A stretch of DNA of 64,000 nt from Ignavibacteria bacterium (GTDB lineage: Bacteria > Bacteroidota > Ignavibacteria > OLB7). Below the pieces are notes generated by a model that worked only from the letters and a program-made list of their open reading frames with translations, was not told the origin of the DNA and searched no databases. Shown one piece after another: positions 1-7,875 of the stretch. A program made the position numbers and the translations under genes. How positions within the stretch are numbered: the first letter of the stretch is position 1; every line of letters begins with the position of its first letter. Location: assembly GCA_020635205.1 (NCBI GenBank), contig JACKAE010000002.1:868001-932000 (forward strand). Reading direction: 5' to 3'.

Positions 1-1286
1 TTGAACCGCTCCTCCTGCACTCCCCGTGCCCCCACAACCCGTTCGCGAACTACAGTCGACGCTTCCCCTTTCCGTTCGGATGAGAGTTCTTGATACTTCA
101 CTGCCCCAACTTCAATGTGAATGTCAATCCTATCTAAGAGTGGCCCGGAGACTTTAGACATATAGCGTTGGATTTGCACTGGAGAGCAGTTGCACTGCGC
201 GTTTGGGTTCCCGAAGTTCCCACAAGGGCATGGGTTCATGCTGGCGACAAGCATGAAGTTGCAGGGGAATGTGAGACTGAGCTTCGTTCTGCTGATGGTA
301 ATTCGATTATCCTCTAACGGCTGCCTCAATACCTCCAACACATTCCGCGCAAACTCAGGAAGTTCATCCAAGAAGAGAACGCCGTGGTGAGCCAACGAGA
401 TTTCTCCCGGCCGTGCCACACCCATACCTCCCCCAACAAGTGCTGCATCTGATATTGTGTGGTGCGGACTCCTGAACTGTCTGCTGGTGATGAGCGGAGT
501 GTTTTCCGGAAGTACTCCAGCAACGGAGTGAATCTTCGTTGTCTCTAATGCTTCGTCGAAGGTCATCGGAGGGAGGATCGAGGGGAGCCGTTTTGCGATC
601 ATCGTCTTTCCAGCTCCGGGTGGTCCAACCATAATCAAGTTGTGTCCACCGGCGGCAGCTACCTCAAATGCCCGCTTCACATTCTCTTGGCCTTTTACAT
701 CGGAAAGATCAAAGCTCGGGCTTTCATCTGGTTTGAAGAGTTCTTCCCGGTCGACTGAGTAGGGGGGAATCTTCTCCTTCCCAGCAAGATATGAGACCGC
801 CTGTGCGAGCGATTGGACTGCGATTACGTCGATCCCTGCAACTAATGCAGCCTCTTCAGCATTTGGTAGTGGGAGAATAATTTGGCGCATCCCTGAACGC
901 TTCCCCTCGATAGCAATCGGGAGTGCTCCTCGTGCCGGACGGAGTGAGCCGTCGAGCGCAAGCTCACCTAAGACGAGGGTCTTCTCAAGCGCACTTGCTG
1001 GAATCTGTTCGGTTGCGGAGAGGATACCGAGAGCAATGGGCAAGTCGAATGCCGATCCTTCCTTCCGAACGTCGGCTGGGGCGAGGTTAACGGTGTACTT
1101 TCTCCCCGGCATGTCGAGGCCGCTATTCTTAATCGCCGCCATAATCCGCTCGCGACTCTCCTTCACTGCGTTATCGGGAAGGCCAACGATATTAAAGGCG
1201 AACAACTGTTTGTCGACGTGGGTCTCAACGTCAATCAGGAAAGCATTAATGCCGAGCGTCCCGGCAGAACGGAGTTGTGAAATCAT
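1..1286 (-). CDS. comM: ComM/YifB-family Mg-chelatase-like AAA+ ATPase (3' end beyond window)
   Basis: The minus-strand frame is open from an ATG at 1286 to the window edge, giving about 428 residues of a family that is usually about 500. The N-terminus (MISQLRSAGTLGI, then VGLPDNAVKESRER and DLPIALGIL) is the ComM/YifB N-terminal domain. A Walker A motif, GPPGAGKT, lies near residue 215, followed by the Mg-chelatase-type DELPEF and NPCPCG segments. The last visible residues (VRERVVGAR...RF) match the start of the C-terminal Mg-chelatase domain, so only the last 70–90 residues are missing. The family is a hexameric helicase promoting branch migration of recombining DNA during natural transformation. 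No competence neighbour is visible. Identification is firm; the role in this organism is inferred. Confidence 0.93.
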   Translation of the reverse strand, partial: MISQLRSAGTLGINAFLIDVETHVDKQLFAFNIVGLPDNAVKESRERIMAAIKNSGLDMPGRKYTVNLAPADVRKEGSAFDLPIALGILSATEQIPASALEKTLVLGELALDGSLRPARGALPIAIEGKRSGMRQIILPLPNAEEAALVAGIDVIAVQSLAQAVSYLAGKEKIPPYSVDREELFKPDESPSFDLSDVKGQENVKRAFEVAAAGGHNLIMVGPPGAGKTMIAKRLPSILPPMTFDEALETTKIHSVAGVLPENTPLITSRQFRSPHHTISDAALVGGGMGVARPGEISLAHHGVLFLDELPEFARNVLEVLRQPLEDNRITISRTKLSLTFPCNFMLVASMNPCPCGNFGNPNAQCNCSPVQIQRYMSKVSGPLLDRIDIHIEVGAVKYQELSSERKGEASTVVRERVVGARGVQEERF

Positions 1287-1724
1287 GGTGATGATTGTAG
1301 GGTTTAGGGTTCTTTGAGTTTAGGTTGAGTGGGAAGATAGGAAAGGAAGTTTGATTTCTGAATGATGGAAATTCAAAAGGCAAAATTCAAGATGGTTTGG
1401 TTTTTTTTGTTTCGGATATGAGATTCGGCCAAATAGGAGTGGCAAAGTGCAGTATACTACAGACGTGGTTGCGCCGAGCATTGTCCTGCTGAGGTCTTCC
1501 GAAGCATCTCGCTTGAATTGTAGAGGGAAGAGTTGTGGTTTCAGAATTTGGATTGGGGATTTCGGATATGAGAATCAGCCAAATGGGGGCAATAATTCAA
1601 ATTCTGTTCTCTCGAAAAAATAAGTACATTAATTTTTTTGAGGAATGTTGATAGGACAAGAGAAAGAGGCAGATTACTAATGAATGATGGGTTGCATTTG
1701 TACATTCAAGAATGATAGACCTCA
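1287..1724. other. Intergenic region with dispersed-repeat fragments
   Basis: There is no convincing gene in this 438-base gap between divergent genes. It contains an ATTCAAAA-type dispersed repeat (1369–1400) and two related segments near 1414 and 1562 that both begin with TTTCGGATATGAGA. The remainder is AT-rich and probably carries the promoters for comM and the plus-strand gene at 1725. I could not assign specific promoter elements. Confidence 0.5.
1369..1400. repeat. Dispersed ATTCAAAA-type intergenic repeat, copy 1
   Basis: The core AATTCAAAAGGCAAAATTCA recurs with small changes at 4521, 6650 and 30487, always between genes. This copy is upstream of comM. The function is unknown; it may be a degenerate mobile or REP-like sequence. 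Confidence 0.5.
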
Positions 1725-2663
1725 ATGCTGTTAATGTTAGTCTTAATAAGAAGATGGCGGGATGCACTGAGATGTACTTCTCTCAGTTCTATTGTTCTAC
1801 TTTTAGTTGTCAATTCATCTGCTTTGAACGGAGCCAGCTTCTCTCATCAATTCATGCCTTGCAATATATGCGACCAATCACTATGCGTAAGTGATTGGTC
1901 GCAAACTGGCGGGATTGAGACCCTTGAGAGACTATCGGTTTCACAAGTTCATTGGCCGTGCATATCTAACTATTCTCCTAAGTCTCGTTGCACTGAAGCT
2001 GATAGTCTCAACGCTATAATGAGTGAGAGTGATACGAATATACTATGGATTATTAATCACCCTTTTCAAGGTCGCGAGCGCATAGTAGAGGTCGCTCAAG
2101 ACAGTATATCATTAGTATCTATATGGGCGCAATTAAGTGGGCCGGAACCACGCCATGAGGGTCGAGATGATATGTCAACAAAAGAAACGGAGGCAGTCTT
2201 TGCCAGAGCAACGACAACAGTTTTGGCCTGGCAACATTGGCGAGGATTTGAATCTAAGATGTCTATCAAAGACTTAAATGAGTACCATGCTCTTGTTCTT
2301 TGCAAGGCCACATACCGAGTAGACACGAGCAAGAGTGAGTGGATATTGATGTATATCTATCGAGATCCCGCGTGGAGTAATTGGATCGTTCATTCGCTTG
2401 ACGTTTCTGCATCAATAGTCCACTTAGGGAACAGCCTAAATAGCGACTCTATCCACGCATTTGTGCAGAAATGGTTCACATCCCCCGACGTGATATTTAC
2501 TGTGAACCCTGAGCTTGATTCAAGTGGGAACATCACGAAGATTATCACGAGGCAGACTTGTCAATTCAAATTTGTAGGCGGCGGAGTCTGTGAAGAGGCT
2601 TGGAAAGAATTTGTTGGCACAAAGCCAATTGAAGTTGTGCCAAAGTCGAAATCGAGAAAGTGA
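1725..2663 (+). CDS. Secreted protein of unknown function, paralog of the gene at 3765
   Basis: This 312-residue protein has a basic N-terminus followed by a hydrophobic stretch (SLSSIVLLLVVNSSA), consistent with a signal peptide. Its C-terminal third ends FVGGGVCEEAWKEFVG followed by a basic tail. The protein at 3765–4502 ends with the corresponding YRGGGIVEDEWERAVG and the same kind of basic tail, and both carry an 'EYHALVL/EIHALVL' strand, so the two are paralogs. They flank a secreted EEP-fold protein with only short gaps (20 and 79 bases), so the three probably form one transcription unit. I do not recognise the domain. The start is uncertain: ATGs at 1725 and 1734 are both possible. Confidence 0.7.
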   Translation: MLLMLVLIRRWRDALRCTSLSSIVLLLVVNSSALNGASFSHQFMPCNICDQSLCVSDWSQTGGIETLERLSVSQVHWPCISNYSPKSRCTEADSLNAIMSESDTNILWIINHPFQGRERIVEVAQDSISLVSIWAQLSGPEPRHEGRDDMSTKETEAVFARATTTVLAWQHWRGFESKMSIKDLNEYHALVLCKATYRVDTSKSEWILMYIYRDPAWSNWIVHSLDVSASIVHLGNSLNSDSIHAFVQKWFTSPDVIFTVNPELDSSGNITKIITRQTCQFKFVGGGVCEEAWKEFVGTKPIEVVPKSKSRK

Positions 2664-2683
2664 AACTGATATAGACTCGACTC

Positions 2684-3685
2684 ATGTCAAGACTACTTCT
2701 CCTCGCAATCCTGCTCTCCCCCTTAACTTCAGCTGCCCAAGAGTTCGACACAATTCGCATTTGTACCTACAATCTCCTGCAATTTAGCGGCGATGACCTT
2801 GATCGCACAGATGATTTCCTCACAGTTCTCAAAGAGATAGAGCCAGACATTCTCGTTGTGCAAGGACTAAGCTCCGAGGAGGGATGGCAGTTGTTTCTCG
2901 ATTCAGTAATGAAGAAAGTTGACCCAACTTTTGAAGCTGCACCATGGCACGATGGCCCAGATACAGACAATGGTTTCTTCTATAAGAGTGATGTGATCCA
3001 TTATGCACGGATGCGCATACTCGAAACCCTTCCGAGGCAGACAGGAGTTTATACAGTCTTGCCAGCAAGAAATAGAGCAAGCGGCTCTGATTCACTTGAC
3101 TTATTTGTCACTCACTTAAATAGTGGCAATTCGCTCGAAGATGAAGCCTTACGACTTGAGTCATGTGCCATGATTAGAATGGATTTACTTAAGCGAGGTC
3201 CTATCGTTAATGACTTCACTCTACTTGGGACTCTGAACTTCCACTCTACATTCCCTTCTTATGCACATCTCGTACAAAAAGGGATGGGTGGGGTAGTTTT
3301 CTCAGATCCACTTGTGGATATCAACTCCGAAACTGGAAATCCTGATTCAATTACTTGGTATCGTAATCCTGATTTTGCCTCAATCCATACGCAGTCTACA
3401 AGAGAGGGAGAGTTTGAGGAGAGTATAGGGGATGGACTTCAGGATCGATCTGACTTTATTTTGTTTATACCTCGATTGGTCAATCCGAAGTATAAACAAG
3501 AAATGAGGTATCTACCGAATTCTTATAGAGTATTCGGGAATGATGGAAGGCATTATGGTGAAGGGGTAAATGTTAGATCAAACGATGAAGTATCAGTCGA
3601 AGTATCTCAAGCTCTTCACGATGCTTCGGATCATTTACCAGTATATGTTGACATAGTTTTTTTGAAAACAACTGAGCGCCATTGA
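2684..3685 (+). CDS. Secreted endonuclease/exonuclease/phosphatase (EEP)-fold protein with altered active site
   Basis: A signal peptide (LLLLAILLSPLTSAAQ) precedes a full EEP domain of about 310 residues. Recognisable segments are TYNLL (Asn30), PDILVVQ, VTHLNSG, an HTQS loop, DGLQDRSDFIL, FGNDGRHY and the terminal SDHLPV. Two positions that are acidic in active EEP nucleases are changed. The usual 'VQE' is VQG (Gly61), and the usual 'GDxN' is GTLN (Thr183), so a metal ligand and a catalytic Asp appear lost while the final Asp-His pair remains. Known family members hydrolyse phosphodiesters in DNA, RNA or lipids; this one may be inactive, binding-only or altered in chemistry. It begins 20 bases after one paralogous secreted protein and is followed by the other. 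Confidence 0.85.
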   Translation: MSRLLLLAILLSPLTSAAQEFDTIRICTYNLLQFSGDDLDRTDDFLTVLKEIEPDILVVQGLSSEEGWQLFLDSVMKKVDPTFEAAPWHDGPDTDNGFFYKSDVIHYARMRILETLPRQTGVYTVLPARNRASGSDSLDLFVTHLNSGNSLEDEALRLESCAMIRMDLLKRGPIVNDFTLLGTLNFHSTFPSYAHLVQKGMGGVVFSDPLVDINSETGNPDSITWYRNPDFASIHTQSTREGEFEESIGDGLQDRSDFILFIPRLVNPKYKQEMRYLPNSYRVFGNDGRHYGEGVNVRSNDEVSVEVSQALHDASDHLPVYVDIVFLKTTERH

Positions 3686-3764
3686 GGAGAAGAATTGGGG
3701 TTGTATAGTCGTCGATCATTCAAATGGCGCGTAAAATCTATCCAGCAGGGTCTGAGTACGATAT

Positions 3765-4502
3765 ATGAATCCAACTCGTTGTGACAGAAAACATAGATCA
3801 ATAAGTCTCGTTTGGGTCTTAGCCTTAAGTCTTTTTACGTGGGGTAATATGCCAATCAGGGCACAAACTCATAGTAAAAACCAGTGCTTGTTCGACAGTA
3901 CGATGAGTCTCGAATTAGAAACTTGGGTAAGAGTGGCCGGTTGCTGTCCGAGAGAGCACTTCGCTTATGTAGAAGCAACCCATGGTGCTGGGCAAGTATC
4001 ATACCACGGTACAACTCACATAGAATCTGAATGTACATACACCACAAAAGATAGTGCAACTAGTCAGGTTCACCTTCTGGCGTGGGAGTGCTGGAAGTCT
4101 ACTAATACGGTTGAGTCTGAAAAGACAAAGGTTCCATACGCAGAAATTCACGCACTTGTTCTCTACCGTGCTCCAGAAGGGGATACGATCAATCGAGTAA
4201 TGTATCTAATCTCACGTGGATCGGAAGGAGCAAATTGGTCAATTCAGACCTTCTTCAATTTCTACAACGACTCCATCTCAAACGAACGTATCTACGCAAA
4301 CCTTGAGGAGTGGGGAAGACGTGGGAGGTGCTTTATTGCTGAGGATTTATCGTCAGGAGTTAGCTCGGGTAAGGTTGGCACAAAGAAGAGGGAGTTCAAC
4401 GATATTGAGCTTGAGTATCGAGGAGGAGGGATCGTTGAAGATGAGTGGGAGCGAGCAGTTGGTGAGAAACCGACGAGGGTTTTTCCGCTGAAGAGAAAGT
4501 AG
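3765..4502 (+). CDS. Secreted protein of unknown function, paralog of the gene at 1725
   Basis: This 245-residue protein has an N-terminal signal peptide (SISLVWVLALSLFTW, cleavage probably after IRAQ). The mature part contains five cysteines in its first half, including an adjacent pair in VAGCCPREHF. It shares the GGG-[VI]-x-E-[DE]-x-W C-terminal motif and basic end with the protein at 1725–2663. No enzyme motif is recognised. With its paralog it brackets the EEP-fold protein, which suggests a common role at the cell surface or outside the cell. That is inference from position only. Confidence 0.75.
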   Translation: MNPTRCDRKHRSISLVWVLALSLFTWGNMPIRAQTHSKNQCLFDSTMSLELETWVRVAGCCPREHFAYVEATHGAGQVSYHGTTHIESECTYTTKDSATSQVHLLAWECWKSTNTVESEKTKVPYAEIHALVLYRAPEGDTINRVMYLISRGSEGANWSIQTFFNFYNDSISNERIYANLEEWGRRGRCFIAEDLSSGVSSGKVGTKKREFNDIELEYRGGGIVEDEWERAVGEKPTRVFPLKRK

Positions 4503-4520
4503 GACGATTGGGGATTCGTG

Positions 4521-4556
4521 GGAATTCAAAATTCAAAAGTAAAAATTCAAAATGAT
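4521..4556. repeat. Dispersed ATTCAAAA-type intergenic repeat, copy 2
   Basis: This copy reads GGAATTCAAAATTCAAAAG followed by TAAAAATTCAAAATG, and is nearly identical to the copy at 30487. It lies just after the stop codon of the 3765 gene. The segment GAATTCGGATTG follows, as it does after the copy at 6650. Confidence 0.55.
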
Positions 4557-4626
4557 TTCGGAATTCGGATTGAAAAGAGTTTGCGAAGTGTGGTGCTTGA
4601 CATCAGGTTGAAGCCAGCATATCTTG

Positions 4627-4682
4627 CTCAATCCTCAATCCTCAATCCTCAATCCTCAATCCTCAATCCTCAATCCTCAATC
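4627..4682. repeat. Heptanucleotide tandem repeat, eight CTCAATC units
   Basis: Eight consecutive perfect copies of the 7-mer CTCAATC end two bases before the stop codon of the convergently oriented ABC exporter gene. A 7-base period outside coding sequence can vary in length by slippage without changing a protein. It might affect mRNA 3' ends or simply be a microsatellite. Confidence 0.9.
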
Positions 4683-4683
4683 C

Positions 4684-6531
4684 CTAATTCTCCGCCACAG
4701 CCTCTTGCCCTTTGTACTGCAACCGGTAGAGCTTCGCGTAGATTCCATCTTGTCCGAGCAGTTCTTCGTGTGTTCCCACCTCGCGGAGCCGGCCTTTGTG
4801 CATCACAAGGATTTTATCGGCACTTCTGATTGTTGAGAGGCGGTGGGCAATCACGATTGATGTACGTCCGCGGAGCAGCTTCCCGATAGCTTCCTGAATC
4901 AGGTCTTCAGTCTCGGTGTCGACGTTCGATGTTGCCTCGTCGAGAATCAAGATTTTCGGGTCGCGGGCTAAGGCTCGGGCGAAGGAGATCAACTGACGTT
5001 GTCCCATCGAGAGGGTGGAGCCACGTTCGCGGACTTCGGTGTCGTAGCCGTTCGGCAGCGTGTCGATATAGCGGTCGATGCCGACGGTTTTGGCAGCGGC
5101 AATCGCACGCTCGCGCGAGATCGACTCGTCGCTCAGGGTGATGTTGTCGATCAACGTTCCCCGGAAGGTGAAGATGTCCTGCATCACCACGGCAATATCT
5201 CGCCGTAAGTCTTTTGTCCGAATCGTCTTCAAGTCGCGTCCATCTATCGTTACTTGCCCACTCTCGTAGTCGTAGTATCGCGTCAAGATGTTGATGATCG
5301 TGGTCTTCCCAGCACCGGTTGCTCCCACGATTGCCATCGTCTCACCCGGCTTCACGTTGAAGCTCAGGTCGTGGATGATACGGTTCTCCCCATCGTAGCT
5401 GAAGGTGACGTTCTCGAAGTCAATTTCACCCTTCGTGATGGAAAATGGCTCTGCATCCTCAGGTGCTTGGGGAGTCGGCATATCAGTATCCATCAACTCG
5501 AAGATTCGCTCGGAGCTTGCCATTGCGTTCTGGAGGATGTTGTACTTCTCCGAGAGATCACGGATTGGACGGAAGAAACGTTCTGTCCAGAGATAGAATG
5601 CGAAGATGACCCCGAGTGTTAAGGTCTCCCCGCCGAGGAATGAGCTAAGCCACTGCACGACAGGAGCGTTGGGGGCATCGCGAGCAATTATTGTGCCGCC
5701 GTACCAAATTACCAGTGCAACAGCCGCTGTTGAGAGGAAGTTAACGACAGGGAAGAAGACGGCGTAGTAAAAGACCGAGCGGATGTTTGCATCGGTGTGC
5801 TCTTTGTTGATCTCGGCAAACTCACTGTTCATCCGCTTCTCTTGCCCGAAGAGCTTCACGGTGAGCACACCAGTGATGTTCTCGTTGATGAATGTGTTCA
5901 TCCGAGAAAGCTGATAGCGAATCTGCCGATATGCTGTCCGAACTTTTACGCGGAAGATTGAAGTAGCCCAGAGAAGCAACAGAACAGTTACCAACGTCAG
6001 AACAGTAAGTGGCACTGACATGGTGAACATCATCACGACAATCGAGATGATGGTGAAGACGTTGGCGACGATCATCACAAGTCCGCTGGAGAAGAACTCG
6101 TTGAGTACTTCCACGTCGCTTGTTACCCGAGTTACGAGGCGTCCAACAGGATTGGTGTCGTAGAATCGCATCGAGAGGTGTTGCAGGTGGGCAAAGAGCT
6201 TCATTCGGACAGCGTGAATCGTCTGTTGTCCGACGAACTGCATTAAGTAGGCGAGGGCATACTGCATTAAGGAGTTGACAATCATCAGACCAAGTGTGAG
6301 GGCGATGATCCAGAGGAGACCGGGCATATCACCCTTCAACATGTGGTCGTCGATTGCAATTTTGGAGAGAATTGGGAGGTATGCTCCCAACGCTGCAGTT
6401 CCTATTGCCATCACAACGGCAACGATTACCTGCCACTTGTAGGGGTGGAGATAGACGACCAAGCGTTTCAGCAACGCTGTGTCGAGTGCTTTCCCTGCTA
6501 TTAATTCGTTGTCGGCTTTGTTCTTTGCCAT
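4684..6531 (-). CDS. ABC exporter, fused transmembrane and ATPase domains (MsbA/MdlB-like)
   Basis: The roughly 615-residue protein has six predicted membrane segments in its first 330 residues (for example WQVIVAVVMAIGTAALG and a following LWIIALTLGLMIV), then a nucleotide-binding domain. The domain has Walker A GATGAGKT, signature LSMGQRQ, Walker B ILILDEATSNVD and an H-loop in IAHRLST, so it should be catalytically competent. This is a half-transporter that would dimerise to export lipids, drugs or peptides; the substrate cannot be read from sequence. The ATG at 6531 is preferred over the TTG at 6543. The gene is followed by the heptamer repeat. Confidence 0.93.
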   Translation of the reverse strand: MAKNKADNELIAGKALDTALLKRLVVYLHPYKWQVIVAVVMAIGTAALGAYLPILSKIAIDDHMLKGDMPGLLWIIALTLGLMIVNSLMQYALAYLMQFVGQQTIHAVRMKLFAHLQHLSMRFYDTNPVGRLVTRVTSDVEVLNEFFSSGLVMIVANVFTIISIVVMMFTMSVPLTVLTLVTVLLLLWATSIFRVKVRTAYRQIRYQLSRMNTFINENITGVLTVKLFGQEKRMNSEFAEINKEHTDANIRSVFYYAVFFPVVNFLSTAAVALVIWYGGTIIARDAPNAPVVQWLSSFLGGETLTLGVIFAFYLWTERFFRPIRDLSEKYNILQNAMASSERIFELMDTDMPTPQAPEDAEPFSITKGEIDFENVTFSYDGENRIIHDLSFNVKPGETMAIVGATGAGKTTIINILTRYYDYESGQVTIDGRDLKTIRTKDLRRDIAVVMQDIFTFRGTLIDNITLSDESISRERAIAAAKTVGIDRYIDTLPNGYDTEVRERGSTLSMGQRQLISFARALARDPKILILDEATSNVDTETEDLIQEAIGKLLRGRTSIVIAHRLSTIRSADKILVMHKGRLREVGTHEELLGQDGIYAKLYRLQYKGQEAVAEN

Positions 6532-6649
6532 GTCAGGAGTCAAGTTCAGTGCGGGTCTTCCTTCGCAAGAGTTGCAACCTACGGACTATTCTCGTCCATG
6601 TTGGTTACAAAGTTCGTTGCAACGAGTGCATTGAGGATTGATGGGAAGT

Positions 6650-6680
6650 AAAAATTCAAAAGGCAAAATTCAAAATTGAT
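6650..6680. repeat. Dispersed ATTCAAAA-type intergenic repeat, copy 3
   Basis: This copy reads AAAAATTCAAAAGGCAAAAT followed by TCAAAATTGA, closest to the copy at 1369. It is followed by TTTCGGAATTCGGATTG, also seen in related form near the copy at 4521. It sits between the ABC exporter and the YhhQ-family gene. Confidence 0.5.
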
Positions 6681-6795
6681 GTGGGGTTTTCGATTTCGGA
6701 ATTCGGATTGCGAATTTCGGATTGAGAAACTTCAGTAACCTGAAGTGCTCGATACCAGGCAGAAACCAACACATCTTTGCCAATCCCCAACCCTC

Positions 6796-7545
6796 TCACC
6801 CCGGACTAAACGGCGTTACAAACGGCTCTCCATCTTTTGCACGTTGCCGTAAGTGTTCGGCTTCGGCTCCGAGATGTTTGTCGATCAGCTTGTGCCCGAG
6901 ATAGATCAGGGGAGTAATGGTGATTGCCACCAACATCTTGAAGATGAAGTTGTTGCGGGCAATTTCTGTTGCGGCATCGAAGCCAATCGGGTTAGCGGCA
7001 AAAAGACCGAGGCCGAGGTAGATCACAATAAATGAGTCGATGAGTTGCGAGATAATCGTAGAACCAGTTGCCCGAAGCCAAATATGGCGTCCTCCCGTCC
7101 ACGCCCTGAGCCGGTGGAATACCTGAATGTCGATCAACTGCCCGACGAGGTAGGCGATAACTGAACCGATGATAATAGCTTGCGAATTTGCGAAGACTGC
7201 GTTAAAGGCATCGTCAGATACGGGAGAGATTTCGTTTGCAGAGATACCCCGCACAGCGAAAATCATCAGGTAGACTCCGACGAGAACAGACATGCCGAGG
7301 AGCGTAGTGAAGCGGACACTCTTTCGACCATAATATTCGTTGAGTAGGTCGGTGATGATGAAGGTGACTGGGAAGGGGATTACCCCGAGAGTCATTGCTA
7401 AAGTGTTCTCTCCGATTGCAGGAAAGATTCCAGTCCAAGCCACGTTCACATCAAAAAGTTTTGCTCCGAAAAGTTCTGCCAATACCAGGAAGCCAATGAA
7501 GAAGGCATTGAGTAGAACAAAGATCCGTCCGCCACGAGTCATCAT
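6796..7545 (-). CDS. Queuosine-precursor (preQ0/preQ1) transporter, YhhQ/VUT family
   Basis: This 249-residue polytopic membrane protein has about six hydrophobic segments. It matches the VUT_1/YhhQ family through LLNEYYGRK near the first third, the amphipathic YLVGQLIDIQVFHRLR and the SQLIDSFIVI helix. Family members import 7-deazaguanine precursors for tRNA queuosine. I looked for a preQ1 riboswitch in the 5' leader and found none. The start ATG at 7545 has GGAG 11 bases upstream; a second in-frame ATG follows immediately. Confidence 0.88.
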   Translation of the reverse strand: MMTRGGRIFVLLNAFFIGFLVLAELFGAKLFDVNVAWTGIFPAIGENTLAMTLGVIPFPVTFIITDLLNEYYGRKSVRFTTLLGMSVLVGVYLMIFAVRGISANEISPVSDDAFNAVFANSQAIIIGSVIAYLVGQLIDIQVFHRLRAWTGGRHIWLRATGSTIISQLIDSFIVIYLGLGLFAANPIGFDAATEIARNNFIFKMLVAITITPLIYLGHKLIDKHLGAEAEHLRQRAKDGEPFVTPFSPG

Positions 7546-7875
7546 AGGTCTGTAACTCCACGATATATGATGTGTAACTCCATTTCAAGAAGTGGTCTAT
7601 GCTATTGTGAATCTACACCTGAAGAAGAAATTTTTCCTTCGTGCAATCAGTCGCTGGCTCAACCCGTCAGTAGGCGGGATTAAGGTCGTATTTGATAGGG
7701 CTGTAACATTCACTCCCTTCAGGGTCTTATCTTCAAGAGGGTCTCATCTTCAAGATGAAGATAAAAATATGATGGATCAGCATTTTCTTCTTGAGATTTT
7801 TCAACGATATCCCGATACTCCCATATTACTCTGATTCTGCTTGCTCTCGATGAAATTTTGATTTGACGTGATATT
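7546..7875. other. Intergenic region between divergent genes, with a 9-bp inverted repeat
   Basis: This 330-base region separates the YhhQ-type gene from the IgGFc-binding array and holds no plausible gene. An inverted repeat, TTATCTTCA (7727–7735) and TGAAGATAA (7756–7764), encloses related TCTTC/GAAGA sequence and could form a hairpin in the leader of the first array gene. No run of T follows on either strand, so I do not call it a terminator. Confidence 0.45.

Noticed and set aside
7546..7620. A possible preQ1 riboswitch upstream of the YhhQ-type transporter
   Set aside because: The leader lacks the C-rich stem and A-rich 3' tail of known preQ1 classes; only a GGAGTTACA duplication is seen.
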